Under the pieces are notes generated by a model. It saw nothing but the letters and a program-made list of their open reading frames with translations, did not search any database and was not told where the DNA came from. This document shows positions 1 to 8,842 of a DNA stretch of 64,000 nt, piece by piece. The position numbers and the translations under genes are program-made. The DNA is from Azotobacter vinelandii (lineage in GTDB: Bacteria; Pseudomonadota; Gammaproteobacteria; Pseudomonadales; Pseudomonadaceae). The stretch's first letter is position 1. Each line of letters starts with the position of its first letter. The stretch lies in the NCBI RefSeq assembly GCF_001571105.1, contig NZ_BCTD01000012.1; one strand, written 5' to 3'.

Positions 1-6
1 CAGCCG

Positions 7-2154
7 ATGATCTATAAAGGGAAAGCCATCAGGGTTCAGGCCCTCGGGGATGGCATCGCCGAGATGCAGTTCGACCTCGAGGGCGATTCCGTCAACAAAT
101 TCAACCGCCTCACGCTGAACGAGTTCCGCCAGGCGGTCGATGCGCTGCAGGCGGAGACTTCGCTCAAGGGTGTGCTGGTTTCCAGCGCCAAGGGTATGTT
201 CATCGTTGGCGCCGATATCACCGAATTCCTCGAACTGTTCCGGGCGCCCGAGGAAGAGCTGCGCGGTTGGTGCCTGGAGATCAACCGGATCTTCTCGGAT
301 TTCGAGGACCTGCCGGTGCCGACCGTGGTCGCGATCAACGGTCTGGCTCTCGGTGGCGGCTTCGAGATGTGCCTGGCCTGCGACTTCCGGGTGATGGCCG
401 AGTCGGCCAGAGTGGGTCTGCCGGAGGTCAAGCTGGGGATCAACCCCGGCTTCGGCGGCACCGTGCGCCTGCCGCGGCTGATCGGCAGCGACAATGCCAT
501 CGAGTGGATCGCCGCCGGCAAGGAGAACGGCGCCGCCGAGGCGCTCAAGGTCGGCGCGGCGGATGCCGTGGTCGCCGACGAGCGGCTGCGCGAGGCGGCC
601 CTCGACCTGCTGAAGCGGGCCGCCGCCGGCGAGCTGGACTTCCGCGCCCGCCGCCAGCCGAAACTGGAGCCGCTCAAGCTCGGCAACATCGAACAGATGA
701 TGGCCTTCGAGAGCGCCAAGGCCTACGTGGCCGCCCAGGCCGGTCCGCATTATCCGGCGCCCCTGGCGGCGGTGAAGACCATCCAGAAGGCCGCCAACTC
801 CGCGCGCGAGGCGGCGCTGGAGATCGAGGTCGGCGGCTTCGTCAAGCTGGCCGCCACCACGGTGGCGCAGAGCCTGGTCGGGCTGTTCCTCAACGAGCAG
901 GAGCTCAAGCGCAAGGCCAGGAAATACGACAAGGACGCCCGCGAGGTGAAGCAGGCGGCGGTGCTCGGTGCCGGCATCATGGGCGGCGGCATCGCCTACC
1001 AGTCGGCGCTCAAGGGGACGCCGATCCTGCTGAAGGACATTCGCGAGGAGTCCATCCGCCAGGGTCTGGCCGAGGCCGACAAGCAGCTCGCCAAGCGGGT
1101 GGAGAAAGGCCGCCTGACGGTGGGGCAGATGGCCGAGGTGCTCAACGGCATCCGTCCGACCCTGTCCTACGGTGATTTCCCCCAGGTCGACCTGGTGGTC
1201 GAGGCGGTGGTCGAGCGGCTAGAGGTCAAGCAGGCGGTGCTCGCCGAGGTGGAGGCCCAGGTGCCGGGGGAGGCAGTGATCGCCTCCAACACCTCGACCA
1301 TCTCCATCAGCCGGCTGGCCGACTCGCTCAAGCGTCCGCAGCGCTTTTGCGGCATGCACTTCTTCAACCCGGTGCCGCTGATGCCGCTGGTGGAGGTCAT
1401 CCGCGGCCGGCAGACCGACGAGCGGACCATCGCCACCACCGTCGCCTACGCGCGCAAGATGGGCAAGACGCCCATCGTGGTCAACGACTGTCCGGGATTC
1501 CTGGTCAACCGCGTGCTCTTTCCGTATCTCGCCGGCTTCACCCGGCTCCTGGCCGCCGGCATCGACTTCCGGCGCATCGACCGGGTGATGGAAGGGTTCG
1601 GCTGGCCGATGGGGCCGGCCTACCTGCTCGATGTGGTCGGTATCGACACGGCGGTGCATGCGCGCAACGTGCTCGCCGAAGGCTATCCCGAGCGGATGAA
1701 GGAGGAGGGCGATACCGCCATCGACGTGCTGCTCAGGGCCGGCCGTCTCGGCCAGAAGAGCGGCAGCGGCTTCTACGCCTACGAGCGCGACGGCGGCGCC
1801 AAGCCGAAGAAGCTGGAGGACCCGCGGGCGGCCGAACTGCTCGGTCCGCTGGTGCGCGAGACGGGCGAGCTGGACGACGAGGAGATCGTCGCGCGGCTGA
1901 TGCTGCCGCTGTGCCTGGAGGCGGTGCGCTGCCTGGAGGAGGGCATCGTCGAGTCGGCCGCCGAGGCGGACATGGGCCTGATCTACGGCATCGGTTTCCC
2001 GCCCTTCCGCGGCGGTGCGCTGCGCTACATCGACACCCTCGGCGTCGCCCGCTTCGTCGAACTGGCCGACCGCCACGCCGACCTGGGGCCGCTGTACCGA
2101 CCGACCGAACAACTGCGCGAAATGGCCCGTCAGGGCCGTACGTTCTTTGCCTGA
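7..2154 (+). CDS. fadB: Fatty acid oxidation complex subunit alpha FadB
   Basis: Multifunctional beta-oxidation protein of 715 aa, the usual FadB length. The N-terminal part (about 1-190) is an enoyl-CoA hydratase/isomerase domain, with the two catalytic glutamates in GGGFEMC (E120) and LPEVKLG (E140). The second half is a 3-hydroxyacyl-CoA dehydrogenase with a Rossmann motif GAGIMGGG (about 321-328) and the catalytic His in MHFFNPVP (about 451). It forms a tetramer with the thiolase FadA encoded directly downstream (16 nt gap), so the two are certainly one operon. In related pseudomonads this operon is repressed by PsrA, whose gene lies near 8.8 kb. The start lies 7 bases into the window, so its promoter and ribosome binding site cannot be seen. 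Confidence 0.97.
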   Translation: MIYKGKAIRVQALGDGIAEMQFDLEGDSVNKFNRLTLNEFRQAVDALQAETSLKGVLVSSAKGMFIVGADITEFLELFRAPEEELRGWCLEINRIFSDFEDLPVPTVVAINGLALGGGFEMCLACDFRVMAESARVGLPEVKLGINPGFGGTVRLPRLIGSDNAIEWIAAGKENGAAEALKVGAADAVVADERLREAALDLLKRAAAGELDFRARRQPKLEPLKLGNIEQMMAFESAKAYVAAQAGPHYPAPLAAVKTIQKAANSAREAALEIEVGGFVKLAATTVAQSLVGLFLNEQELKRKARKYDKDAREVKQAAVLGAGIMGGGIAYQSALKGTPILLKDIREESIRQGLAEADKQLAKRVEKGRLTVGQMAEVLNGIRPTLSYGDFPQVDLVVEAVVERLEVKQAVLAEVEAQVPGEAVIASNTSTISISRLADSLKRPQRFCGMHFFNPVPLMPLVEVIRGRQTDERTIATTVAYARKMGKTPIVVNDCPGFLVNRVLFPYLAGFTRLLAAGIDFRRIDRVMEGFGWPMGPAYLLDVVGIDTAVHARNVLAEGYPERMKEEGDTAIDVLLRAGRLGQKSGSGFYAYERDGGAKPKKLEDPRAAELLGPLVRETGELDDEEIVARLMLPLCLEAVRCLEEGIVESAAEADMGLIYGIGFPPFRGGALRYIDTLGVARFVELADRHADLGPLYRPTEQLREMARQGRTFFA

Positions 2155-2170
2155 GGGGGAGAGCCGAGTC

Positions 2171-3346
2171 ATGAGTCCGAATCCGAAAGACGCCGTCATC
2201 GTCGACTTCGCCCGCACCCCGATGGGCCGTTCCAAGGGCGGCATGCACCGCCACACCCGCGCCGAGAACCTTTCCGCGCATCTCATCACCGAGTTACTGG
2301 CGCGCAATCCGCAGGTCGACCCGGCGGAGGTCGAGGACGTGATCTGGGGCTGCGTCAACCAGACCCTGGAGCAGGGCTGGAACATCGCGCGCATGGCTGC
2401 GCTGCTGACGCCGATCCCGCACGGCAGCGGCGCGCAGACCGTCAACCGCCTGTGCGGCTCCTCGATGAGCGCGCTGCACAGCGCGGTGCAGGCGATCCAG
2501 ACCGGCAACGGCGAGGTGTTCGTGGTCGGTGGCGTCGAGCACATGGGCCACCTGCCGATGACCCATGGGGTCGATCCGAACCCGAAGCTGTCCCTACAGG
2601 TGGCCAAGGCCGCCGGAATGATGGGACTGACCGCCGAGATGCTGGCGATGATGCATGGCGTGACCCGCGAGCAGCAGGACGCCTTCGCCCTGCGCTCGCA
2701 CCAGCGGGCGCACCGCGCCACGGTCGAGGGCCACTTCGCCGAGGAAATAGCGCCGATCGAGGGTTACGACGAGCACGGCCAGTTGCGGGTCTTCGAGCAG
2801 GACGAGACGATCCGCCCGGACACCACCCTGGAGGGCCTGGCCAAGCTCAAGCCGGTGTTCAACCCGAAGAGCGGCACCGTCACCGCGGGCAGTTCCTCGC
2901 AGATCACCGACGGCGCTTCCTGCATGATCGTCATGTCCGGCCAGCGCGCCCGCGACCTGGGCATCCAGCCGCTGGCCGTGGTGCGCGCCATGGCGGTGGT
3001 CGGGGTGGACCCGTCGATCATGGGCTACGGTCCGGTGCCGGCCACCCAGAAGGCGCTGGCGCGGGCCGGACTGTCGATGGCCGACATCGACTTCGTCGAG
3101 CTCAACGAGGCCTTCGCCGCCCAGGCCATCCCGGTGCTCAAGGACCTCAAGCTGCTCGACGTGCTGGACGACAAGGTCAACCTGCACGGCGGCGCCATCG
3201 CCCTGGGCCACCCCTTCGGCTGTTCGGGAGTGCGGATTTCCGGCACCCTGCTGAACATCATGCGGCAGAAGAGTGGCACCCTGGGGCTGGCGACCATGTG
3301 CATCGGTCTCGGCCAGGGCATCGCCACCGTCTTCGAGCGCGCCTGA
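2171..3346 (+). CDS. fadA: 3-ketoacyl-CoA thiolase FadA
   Basis: Thiolase of 391 aa that performs the last step of beta-oxidation, cleaving 3-ketoacyl-CoA with CoA to acetyl-CoA and a shortened acyl-CoA, in complex with FadB. The nucleophilic Cys is in RLCGSSMSA (C95). The C-terminal His is in GHPFGCSG (H347) and the general base Cys is in TMCIGLGQG (C377), so all catalytic residues are present. The frame is open upstream into fadB, but the ATG at 2171 is preceded by a purine-rich ribosome binding site (GAGGGGGAGAG) and gives the family-typical N-terminus MSPNPKDAVIVDFARTP. It is followed by a clear intrinsic terminator. Confidence 0.97.
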   Translation: MSPNPKDAVIVDFARTPMGRSKGGMHRHTRAENLSAHLITELLARNPQVDPAEVEDVIWGCVNQTLEQGWNIARMAALLTPIPHGSGAQTVNRLCGSSMSALHSAVQAIQTGNGEVFVVGGVEHMGHLPMTHGVDPNPKLSLQVAKAAGMMGLTAEMLAMMHGVTREQQDAFALRSHQRAHRATVEGHFAEEIAPIEGYDEHGQLRVFEQDETIRPDTTLEGLAKLKPVFNPKSGTVTAGSSSQITDGASCMIVMSGQRARDLGIQPLAVVRAMAVVGVDPSIMGYGPVPATQKALARAGLSMADIDFVELNEAFAAQAIPVLKDLKLLDVLDDKVNLHGGAIALGHPFGCSGVRISGTLLNIMRQKSGTLGLATMCIGLGQGIATVFERA

Positions 3347-3361
3347 TCCCGCTCGGCCAGT

Positions 3362-3393
3362 GCGACCGGGGTTCATGCCCCGGTCGCGTTTTT
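3362..3393 (+). terminator. Rho-independent terminator of fadBA
   Basis: A perfect 10-bp GC-rich stem (GCGACCGGGG at 3362-3371 and its complement at 3378-3387) has a 6-nt loop and is followed by G and five T. It lies 15 bp after the fadA stop codon. Confidence 0.9.
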
Positions 3394-3430
3394 CGCGCCC
3401 CCTGGGCGTATTCCTTTCCCGGAGAGCGCC

Positions 3431-3667
3431 ATGACTGTACAACCCGGTCTCTACCGACATTACAAGGGAGCCGAATACCGCGTGCTCGGCGTGGTCCGGC
3501 ATTCCGAGAGCGAGGAGGAACTGGTGCTCTACCAGGCCCTGTACGGCGATTTCGGGCTCTGGGTCCGGCCGCTGGCGATGTTCGCCGAAAGCGTCGAAGT
3601 TGACGGTCGCCGGATGCCGCGCTTTGCTTTGATTCGGGTGGAAACCCCGGCTTTTCCGGCTATCTAG
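3431..3667 (+). CDS. DUF1653 domain protein
   Basis: Small protein of 78 aa. It begins MTVQPGLYRHYKGAEYRVLG and contains the DUF1653 hallmarks: a YRHYKGxxYxVLG segment, then HSESEEELVLYQALYG and a LWVRPLAMFAESV tail. The biochemical role of this family is not known to me. The start ATG follows a GGAGAGCGCC ribosome binding site. It sits between the fadBA terminator and topA on the same strand; P. aeruginosa has an equivalent small gene at the same place (PA3012 by position). No signal peptide or membrane segment is visible. Confidence 0.8.
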   Translation: MTVQPGLYRHYKGAEYRVLGVVRHSESEEELVLYQALYGDFGLWVRPLAMFAESVEVDGRRMPRFALIRVETPAFPAI

Positions 3668-3691
3668 GCCATAAGTACGGCCGGGCCACCC

Positions 3692-3721
3692 TTGACCGCG
3701 CGTCGGCGGCCACTATATATA
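3692..3721 (+). promoter_or_regulatory. Candidate sigma70 promoter upstream of topA
   Basis: TTGACC at 3692-3697 is followed 16 or 18 bp later by TATATA (3714-3719 or 3716-3721) within the alternating TATATATA tract. This is the most promoter-like sequence in the 264 bp between the DUF1653 gene and topA. The AT-rich -10 would also be sensitive to supercoiling, as is usual for topoisomerase genes; that part is inference. Confidence 0.5.
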
Positions 3722-3931
3722 GCGCCGAACAGGAGCCTTGCGGTCGGTTGATTGAATCACTTTCGGCGTCCGAGGCCCCGAACTGCGTTGCCGCTCCTCG
3801 TCATAGCCCGGCTATGACCCCGTCACAGCGCCTTGTCTCGGAATTTCCCTCGGCCGAATCTGCGTTCAAGTACCGGCCTGGCAGGCAGACGCTCCCCGCT
3901 TTCACCTTTCGAATTAGGAATGCTCCGATCC

Positions 3932-6538
3932 ATGGGTAAATCGCTGGTCATCGTGGAATCCCCGGCCAAGGCCAAGACCATCAACAAGTATCTGGGCAGC
4001 CAGTACGTGGTGAAGTCGAGCATCGGCCATATCCGTGACCTGCCCACCAGCGGCTCGGCCAGTACCGCCAAGGAGCCGGCCAAGCGCGGCAAGGGCGTGG
4101 CCGAAGGGCCGGCGTTGTCGCCCAGGGACAAGGCCAAGCGTCAGTTGTTCGCGCGCATGGGGGTCGATCCCGAGCACGGCTGGCAGGCCCATTACGAAAT
4201 CCTGCCGGGCAAGGAAAAGGTGGTCGACGAGTTGCGCCGCCTGGCCCGGGAAGCCGACACCATCTATCTCGCCACCGACCTGGACCGCGAAGGGGAGGCC
4301 ATCGCCTGGCACCTGCGCGAATCCATCGGCGGCGACGAGGAGCGCTACAAGCGCGTGGTGTTCAACGAAATCACCAAGAAGGCGATCCAGGAGGCTTTCT
4401 CCCAGCCGGGCGACCTGGATATCAACCGGGTCAACGCGCAGCAGGCGCGGCGCTTCCTCGACCGGGTGGTCGGCTACATGGTTTCGCCGCTGCTCTGGCA
4501 GAAGATCGCTCGCGGCCTGTCCGCCGGCCGCGTGCAGTCGGTGGCGGTGAAGCTGATCGTCGAGCGCGAGCGGGAGATCCGCGCCTTCATCCCGGAGGAG
4601 TTCTGGGAGGTGCATGCCGACCTGGGCACCGCCCGCGGCGACAAGGTGCGCTTCGAGGTGGCCAGGGAGCAGGGCGAGGTCTTCCGCCCGCTCAACGAGG
4701 CCCAGGCCATGGCCGCGCTGGAGAAGCTCAAGGCCTCCAGCTACCAGGTGCTCAAGCGCGAGGACAAGCCGACCCGCAGCAAGCCCTCGGCGCCCTTCAT
4801 CACCTCGACCTTGCAGCAGGCGGCGAGCAACCGCCTCGGCTTCTCGGTGAAGAAGACCATGATGATGGCTCAGCGCCTGTACGAGGCCGGTTACATCACC
4901 TACATGCGGACCGACTCGACCAACCTCTCCGCCGATGCCCTGGAGATGGCGCGCGGCTTCATCGACAGCGAGTTCGGCGGGAAGTACCTGCCGGCCAAGC
5001 CCAATGTCTACACCAGCAAGGAAGGCGCCCAGGAGGCTCACGAGGCGATCCGTCCCTCCGACGTCAACCTGCGGCCGAACCAGTTGGCCGGCATGGAGCG
5101 CGACGCCGAGCGCCTCTACGAGCTGATCTGGCGCCAGTTCGTCGCCTGCCAGATGCCGCCGGCCGAATACCTGTCGACCAACGTCAGCGTCCAGGCCGGC
5201 GACTTCGAGCTGCGCGCCAAGGGCCGCATCCTCAAGTTCGACGGCTATACCCGCGTGTTGCCGCAATTGGCCAAGCCCGGCGAGGACGACGTGCTGCCGG
5301 AGATGAGCGAGGGCGAACTGCTCGATCTGCTCAAGCTCGATCCCAGCCAGCATTTCACCAAGCCGCCAGCGCGCTACAGCGAGGCCAGCCTGGTCAAGGA
5401 GATGGAAAAGCGCGGGATCGGCCGGCCGTCCACCTACGCGGCGATCATCTCGACCATCCAGGAGCGCGGCTACGTGACCCTGCAGAATCGCCGCTTCCAT
5501 TCGGAGAAGATGGGCGAGATCGTCACCGAGCGGCTCGGCGAGAGCTTCGCCAACCTGATGGACTACGGCTTCACCGCTAGCATGGAGGAGCATCTGGACG
5601 ACGTCGCCCAGGGCGAGCGCGACTGGAAGAACCTGCTCGACGAGTTCTACGGCGATTTCCGCAGGAAGCTGGAGGCGGCCGAATCCAGCGAGGCCGGCAT
5701 GCGCGCCAACCAGCCGACCCTGACCGACATTCCCTGCCGCGAATGCGGCCGGCCGATGATGATCCGCACCGCCTCGACCGGCGTGTTCCTCGGCTGCTCG
5801 GGTTACAACCTGCCGCCCAAGGAACGCTGCAAAGCGACCGTCAACCTGATCCCGGGCGACGAGATCGCCGCGGACGACGAGGGCGAATCCGAATCCCTGC
5901 TGCTGCGCCACAAGCGTCGCTGCCCGAAGTGCGGCACGGCGATGGACGCCTATCTGCTCGACGAGCGGCACAAGCTGCACATCTGCGGCAACAATCCGGA
6001 CTGCCCCGGCTACGAGATTGAGGAGGGCCAGTACCGCATCAAGGGCTACGAGGGGCCGACCCTGGAGTGCGACAAGTGCGGTAGCGAGATGCAGCTCAAG
6101 ACCGGCCGCTTCGGCAAGTTCTTCGGCTGTACCAACGCCGCCTGCAAGAACACCCGCAAGCTGCTGAAGAACGGCGAGCCGGCGCCGCCGAAGATGGATG
6201 CGGTGAAAATGCCGGAGCTGCGCTGCGAGAAGGTCGACGATGTCTACGTGCTGCGCGACGGCGCTTCCGGCCTGTTCCTCGCCGCCAGCCAGTTCCCGAA
6301 GAACCGCGAGACCCGTGCGCCGCTGGTCCTGGAACTGTTGCCGCATCGGGACGAAATCGACCCGAAGTACCACTTCCTGCTGGAAGCCCCTAGCCACGAC
6401 CCGGAAGGGCGCCCAGCGGTGATCCGCTTCAGCCGCAAGACCAAGGAGCAATACGTGCAGAGCGAGGTCGAGGGCAAGCCCAGCGGCTGGCGCGCCTTCC
6501 ATCGGGACGGCCGCTGGGTGGTCGAGGACAAGCACTGA
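3932..6538 (+). CDS. topA: DNA topoisomerase I
   Basis: Type IA topoisomerase of 868 aa that relaxes negative supercoils. It starts with the Toprim segment MGKSLVIVESPAKAKTI and contains the acidic DLDREGEAIAWH motif. The active-site tyrosine is in GYITYMRTDST (Y324). The C-terminus carries three Cys4 zinc modules (CREC...C, CPKC...C, CDKC...C, about residues 605-760) and a lysine/arginine-rich end. An in-frame ATG twelve bases upstream (3920) directly abuts the AGGA ribosome binding site, so the ATG at 3932, which matches the conserved MGK start, was chosen. It is expressed on its own, from a promoter candidate about 200 bp upstream. Confidence 0.97.
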   Translation: MGKSLVIVESPAKAKTINKYLGSQYVVKSSIGHIRDLPTSGSASTAKEPAKRGKGVAEGPALSPRDKAKRQLFARMGVDPEHGWQAHYEILPGKEKVVDELRRLAREADTIYLATDLDREGEAIAWHLRESIGGDEERYKRVVFNEITKKAIQEAFSQPGDLDINRVNAQQARRFLDRVVGYMVSPLLWQKIARGLSAGRVQSVAVKLIVEREREIRAFIPEEFWEVHADLGTARGDKVRFEVAREQGEVFRPLNEAQAMAALEKLKASSYQVLKREDKPTRSKPSAPFITSTLQQAASNRLGFSVKKTMMMAQRLYEAGYITYMRTDSTNLSADALEMARGFIDSEFGGKYLPAKPNVYTSKEGAQEAHEAIRPSDVNLRPNQLAGMERDAERLYELIWRQFVACQMPPAEYLSTNVSVQAGDFELRAKGRILKFDGYTRVLPQLAKPGEDDVLPEMSEGELLDLLKLDPSQHFTKPPARYSEASLVKEMEKRGIGRPSTYAAIISTIQERGYVTLQNRRFHSEKMGEIVTERLGESFANLMDYGFTASMEEHLDDVAQGERDWKNLLDEFYGDFRRKLEAAESSEAGMRANQPTLTDIPCRECGRPMMIRTASTGVFLGCSGYNLPPKERCKATVNLIPGDEIAADDEGESESLLLRHKRRCPKCGTAMDAYLLDERHKLHICGNNPDCPGYEIEEGQYRIKGYEGPTLECDKCGSEMQLKTGRFGKFFGCTNAACKNTRKLLKNGEPAPPKMDAVKMPELRCEKVDDVYVLRDGASGLFLAASQFPKNRETRAPLVLELLPHRDEIDPKYHFLLEAPSHDPEGRPAVIRFSRKTKEQYVQSEVEGKPSGWRAFHRDGRWVVEDKH

Positions 6539-6686
6539 TCCTCCGGTGTGTCGCGCTCCCAGCGGAAAAGGGCGCCTGTCGTGGACGGCCCGTCGGAGAT
6601 GGCCGGTGCCGTCCATGCCGCGGGTCCATACTTGATCGCACTTTGGCCTGGTATACAGTGGCTGTCTCGAACCGGAGGGCGCCTGC

Positions 6687-7211
6687 ATGGCCCACGAGCT
6701 TTATACACGCACCAACCAGAAACTCTATTTCGCCGGCCTGGCGCTGGCATCCCTGCGCCGGGCGGAGGAAAGCCGGGCGCTGAATGCCCAGGCGCAGGCC
6801 ATGGCGGAGCGCGAGGCGGTGCTTTTTCACCTGCATGGCGCCCTGCTGGGGCTGTGCCATGAAATCGCCGGCTTCTACCGCCTGCCCGAGGCGGGCGTGC
6901 CGCGGGTCGAACGCTTCCTGGATGCCGGATTGCTGCGTGCGGCGCCCAGTCCGGAACTGGCGGAGCTGGTGGAACTGGCCAGCCAGCCGGAAACCTGGCT
7001 GGCCGAACTGCTGGACCAGCATACCCGGTTGTTCCAGCCGCCACAGGCGCCGAAGAAAGCCAAGGTCGATCCGCGGCTGCCGCTGATCGAAACGGTGGGC
7101 CTGGACGAGGAAGAGGCGTCGCCGCTCCCGAGCACCACGCAACTGGAGCAGTGGAGACAGTCGCTCAAGGATCTGGCCCTGCGCTTTCGCGAGTCCCTGA
7201 CCGAATGCTGA
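6687..7211 (+). CDS. Conserved hypothetical protein (PA3010-like, DUF6586 type)
   Basis: Protein of 174 aa with the N-terminus MAHELYTRTNQKLYFAGLA. It is largely alpha-helical, rich in Ala, Leu and Glu, and lacks a signal peptide or obvious membrane helix. A proline-rich linker (about 118-145) separates an N-terminal helical domain from a C-terminal helix (QLEQWRQSLKDLALRFRESL). I recognise it as the conserved pseudomonad gene found directly after topA; the DUF number is from memory. Its function is unknown. It lies 148 bp after topA on the same strand, with GGAGGGC ahead of its ATG as ribosome binding site, and 86 bp before the next small gene. Confidence 0.7.
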   Translation: MAHELYTRTNQKLYFAGLALASLRRAEESRALNAQAQAMAEREAVLFHLHGALLGLCHEIAGFYRLPEAGVPRVERFLDAGLLRAAPSPELAELVELASQPETWLAELLDQHTRLFQPPQAPKKAKVDPRLPLIETVGLDEEEASPLPSTTQLEQWRQSLKDLALRFRESLTEC

Positions 7212-7297
7212 GCGGGTAGGGGAGCGACGGTCATCCAGTGATGCCCGGGATCGGCTGTTACATTACAATGTCCAGCCTTTTCCACGAGCAGCCCCCT

Positions 7298-7531
7298 ATG
7301 CCTACGTCCTTTCTCGAAATCGTCGAACTGCCCGATGGGCGCATCGCCTTGCGTCGCGCCGACGACGAAGAAGAGCTGGTCATCCTCGACTTTTCCGAAA
7401 GCGCGAAGAGCTTTCTGCAGGGGCATCACATCGAGGTAGCCAAGGCCATGCTGAACGTGGGCGTGCAGATGGCCGGGCGTCTGGCCGAGGGCGACTTCGA
7501 GAGCGACGAACTGCCGCGCGTTTTGCACTGA
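7298..7531 (+). CDS. Small conserved protein (PA3009-like)
   Basis: Acidic protein of 77 aa, MPTSFLEIVELPDGRIALRR..., with a short beta-rich start and a central FSESAKSFLQGHHIEVAKAML helix. No signal peptide, metal-binding or DNA-binding motif is visible and the function is unknown. In-frame ATGs also exist at 7238 and 7268. The 7298 start was preferred because the protein homologous across pseudomonads begins with MPTSFLEIVELPDG, and because a -10-like TACAAT overlaps the 7268 codon. It converges with sulA, whose stop codon is 62 bp away. Confidence 0.7.
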   Translation: MPTSFLEIVELPDGRIALRRADDEEELVILDFSESAKSFLQGHHIEVAKAMLNVGVQMAGRLAEGDFESDELPRVLH

Positions 7532-7592
7532 AGTCGGCCGTGCCCGTGGGGAGCGGGTGCCGTATTCGCCTTTCGCCGCCAGGTCGTGGACT

Positions 7593-8063
7593 TCAACCCA
7601 GTCGGATGTTCAGGCTCTGGGCCCGACCGATTCGCGCGGCCTGGAGCAACCGGTGTCTGGTCGGCCGACTCACCTGGTCCAGCCAACTGACCACCGTATG
7701 ACTGCGCCCCAGGCGCAGGGCTTCGCACGCCAGCTCGCTCGCTTCCTGTTCGCGGGAGGGGTGCAGCAGGAGAATCCGCTCGCGATTGAGGCCGGCCTCG
7801 CGCAGCCAGCCGTGGCTCAGATTGGCCGGGGGGGCCACCAGGGTCAGCCAGCGTCCGTCGTCGCCCTGGCTCAGTTCGCGCAGCATGGGGGCGAGCAGGA
7901 ACAGGCATTGACCGGCATCGCCACGCAGGCTGAGTTCGCTGAATGGCTCCGTCTGCCTGGCGGCGGGCGATCCGGGCGTTTTCCCGTCGTCGCGGCGGGA
8001 TGGCCGGGCCAGCGCCGCTTCGAACGGCAACGACTGTGCGTTCAGGGACTGCGAGAGCTGCAT
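7593..8063 (-). CDS. sulA: SOS cell division inhibitor SulA
   Basis: SulA-family protein of 156 aa. In E. coli SulA binds FtsZ and halts division during the SOS response. Recognisable regions are the central block LSLRGDAGQCLFLLAPMLRELS, the RWLTLVAPP strand and the HTVVSWLDQV segment, which resemble the RecA-like fold of SulA. It lies directly downstream of lexA on the same strand. Its strong AGGAGG ribosome binding site (8068-8073) overlaps the lexA stop codon, so both are made from the LexA-controlled message. I see no separate SOS box for sulA. The first 40 residues are less conserved and rich in Ala, Arg and Ser. Confidence 0.85.
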   Translation of the reverse strand: MQLSQSLNAQSLPFEAALARPSRRDDGKTPGSPAARQTEPFSELSLRGDAGQCLFLLAPMLRELSQGDDGRWLTLVAPPANLSHGWLREAGLNRERILLLHPSREQEASELACEALRLGRSHTVVSWLDQVSRPTRHRLLQAARIGRAQSLNIRLG

Positions 8064-8071
8064 GCTTCCTC

Positions 8072-8680
8072 CTAGCGGCGTATCACGCCGACACTCAATC
8101 CTTCGATGGTCAGGTCCTGCTCGGTCAAGTCTATTTCGAGCGGAGAGAATTCCGGGTTTTCGGCGATCAGCCAGACCTTGTCCCCATCGCGCCTGAAGCG
8201 CTTGACGGTGACCTCGTCGTTGAGGCGCGCCACCACGATCTGGCCGTTGTGCGCCTCGCGGCAGGTGTGCACGGCGAGCAGGTCGCCATCGTAGATGCCG
8301 ACGTCCTTCATGCTCATGCCCCGTACCCGCAACAGGTAGTCGGCGCGGGGATGGAAGAAGCCCGGATCGATCTGGCAGGTTTCCTCGATGTGCTGCTGGG
8401 CGAGGATCGGTGCGCCGGCCGCGACCCGGCCGACGATGGGCAGGCTGGTCGGTTCGCTCTCGACTTCGCTGCCGGGAATGCGGATGCCGCGGGAGGCCCC
8501 CGGAGTCATTTCGATCGCTCCCTTGCGCGCCATCGCCTTGAGATGCTCTTCCGCCGCGTTGGGGGACTTGAAGCCGAGTTCCCTGGCGATCTCCGCCCGG
8601 GTCGGCGGATAACCGTTCTCCTCCAGACAGCGCTTGATGAAGGCGAGGATTTCGACTTGGCGAGGCGTCAGTTTGTGCAT
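8072..8680 (-). CDS. lexA: SOS repressor LexA
   Basis: LexA of 202 aa. The N-terminal winged helix-turn-helix (about 1-70) begins [16 protein letters not shown]. The self-cleavage bond is A88-G89 in RVAAGAPI. The serine/lysine dyad is S123 (RVRGMSMKD) and K160 (NDEVTVKRF); the 37-residue spacing equals that of E. coli S119/K156, so the protein should be fully autocleavable. It represses SOS genes until RecA filaments stimulate cleavage. Its own promoter carries a near-consensus LexA box, indicating autoregulation. sulA follows, with overlapping expression signals. Confidence 0.97.
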
Positions 8681-8709
8681 GGAGGCTGCTCTGTCTTTTT
8701 ATCCAGTTA

Positions 8710-8742
8710 CTGTGATTATATACAGTATTCTTCGACTGGCAA
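8710..8742 (-). promoter_or_regulatory. lexA promoter with overlapping SOS box
   Basis: The palindrome CTGTGATTATATACAG at 8710-8725 fits the LexA box CTGT-N8-ACAG, with a symmetric TA flank. On the minus strand it overlaps a perfect -10 hexamer TATAAT (8715-8720), which is 16 bp from TTGCCA (8737-8742). LexA bound here would directly block RNA polymerase for lexA-sulA. psrA is divergent, starting at 8843, so LexA might also touch its transcription. Confidence 0.92.
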
Positions 8743-8842
8743 CCGCTCGGTCGAGGATGCTTGCAATCCCTGCTCAGTCCGCTGTCCGAATTGCAATACA
8801 ATGGCGGTTCAAAGGAATAAGGTCGTCACTGGCGGAGGAAGC

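Noticed and set aside
6582..6615. Inverted repeat TGGACGGC...GCCGTCCA after topA as terminator
   Set aside because: The stem is 8 bp but the loop is 18 nt and no T tract follows. Too weak to call.
8743..8842. PsrA operator in front of psrA
   Set aside because: A symmetric GAAAC/GTTTC-type site is known from relatives, but I see no convincing copy here.
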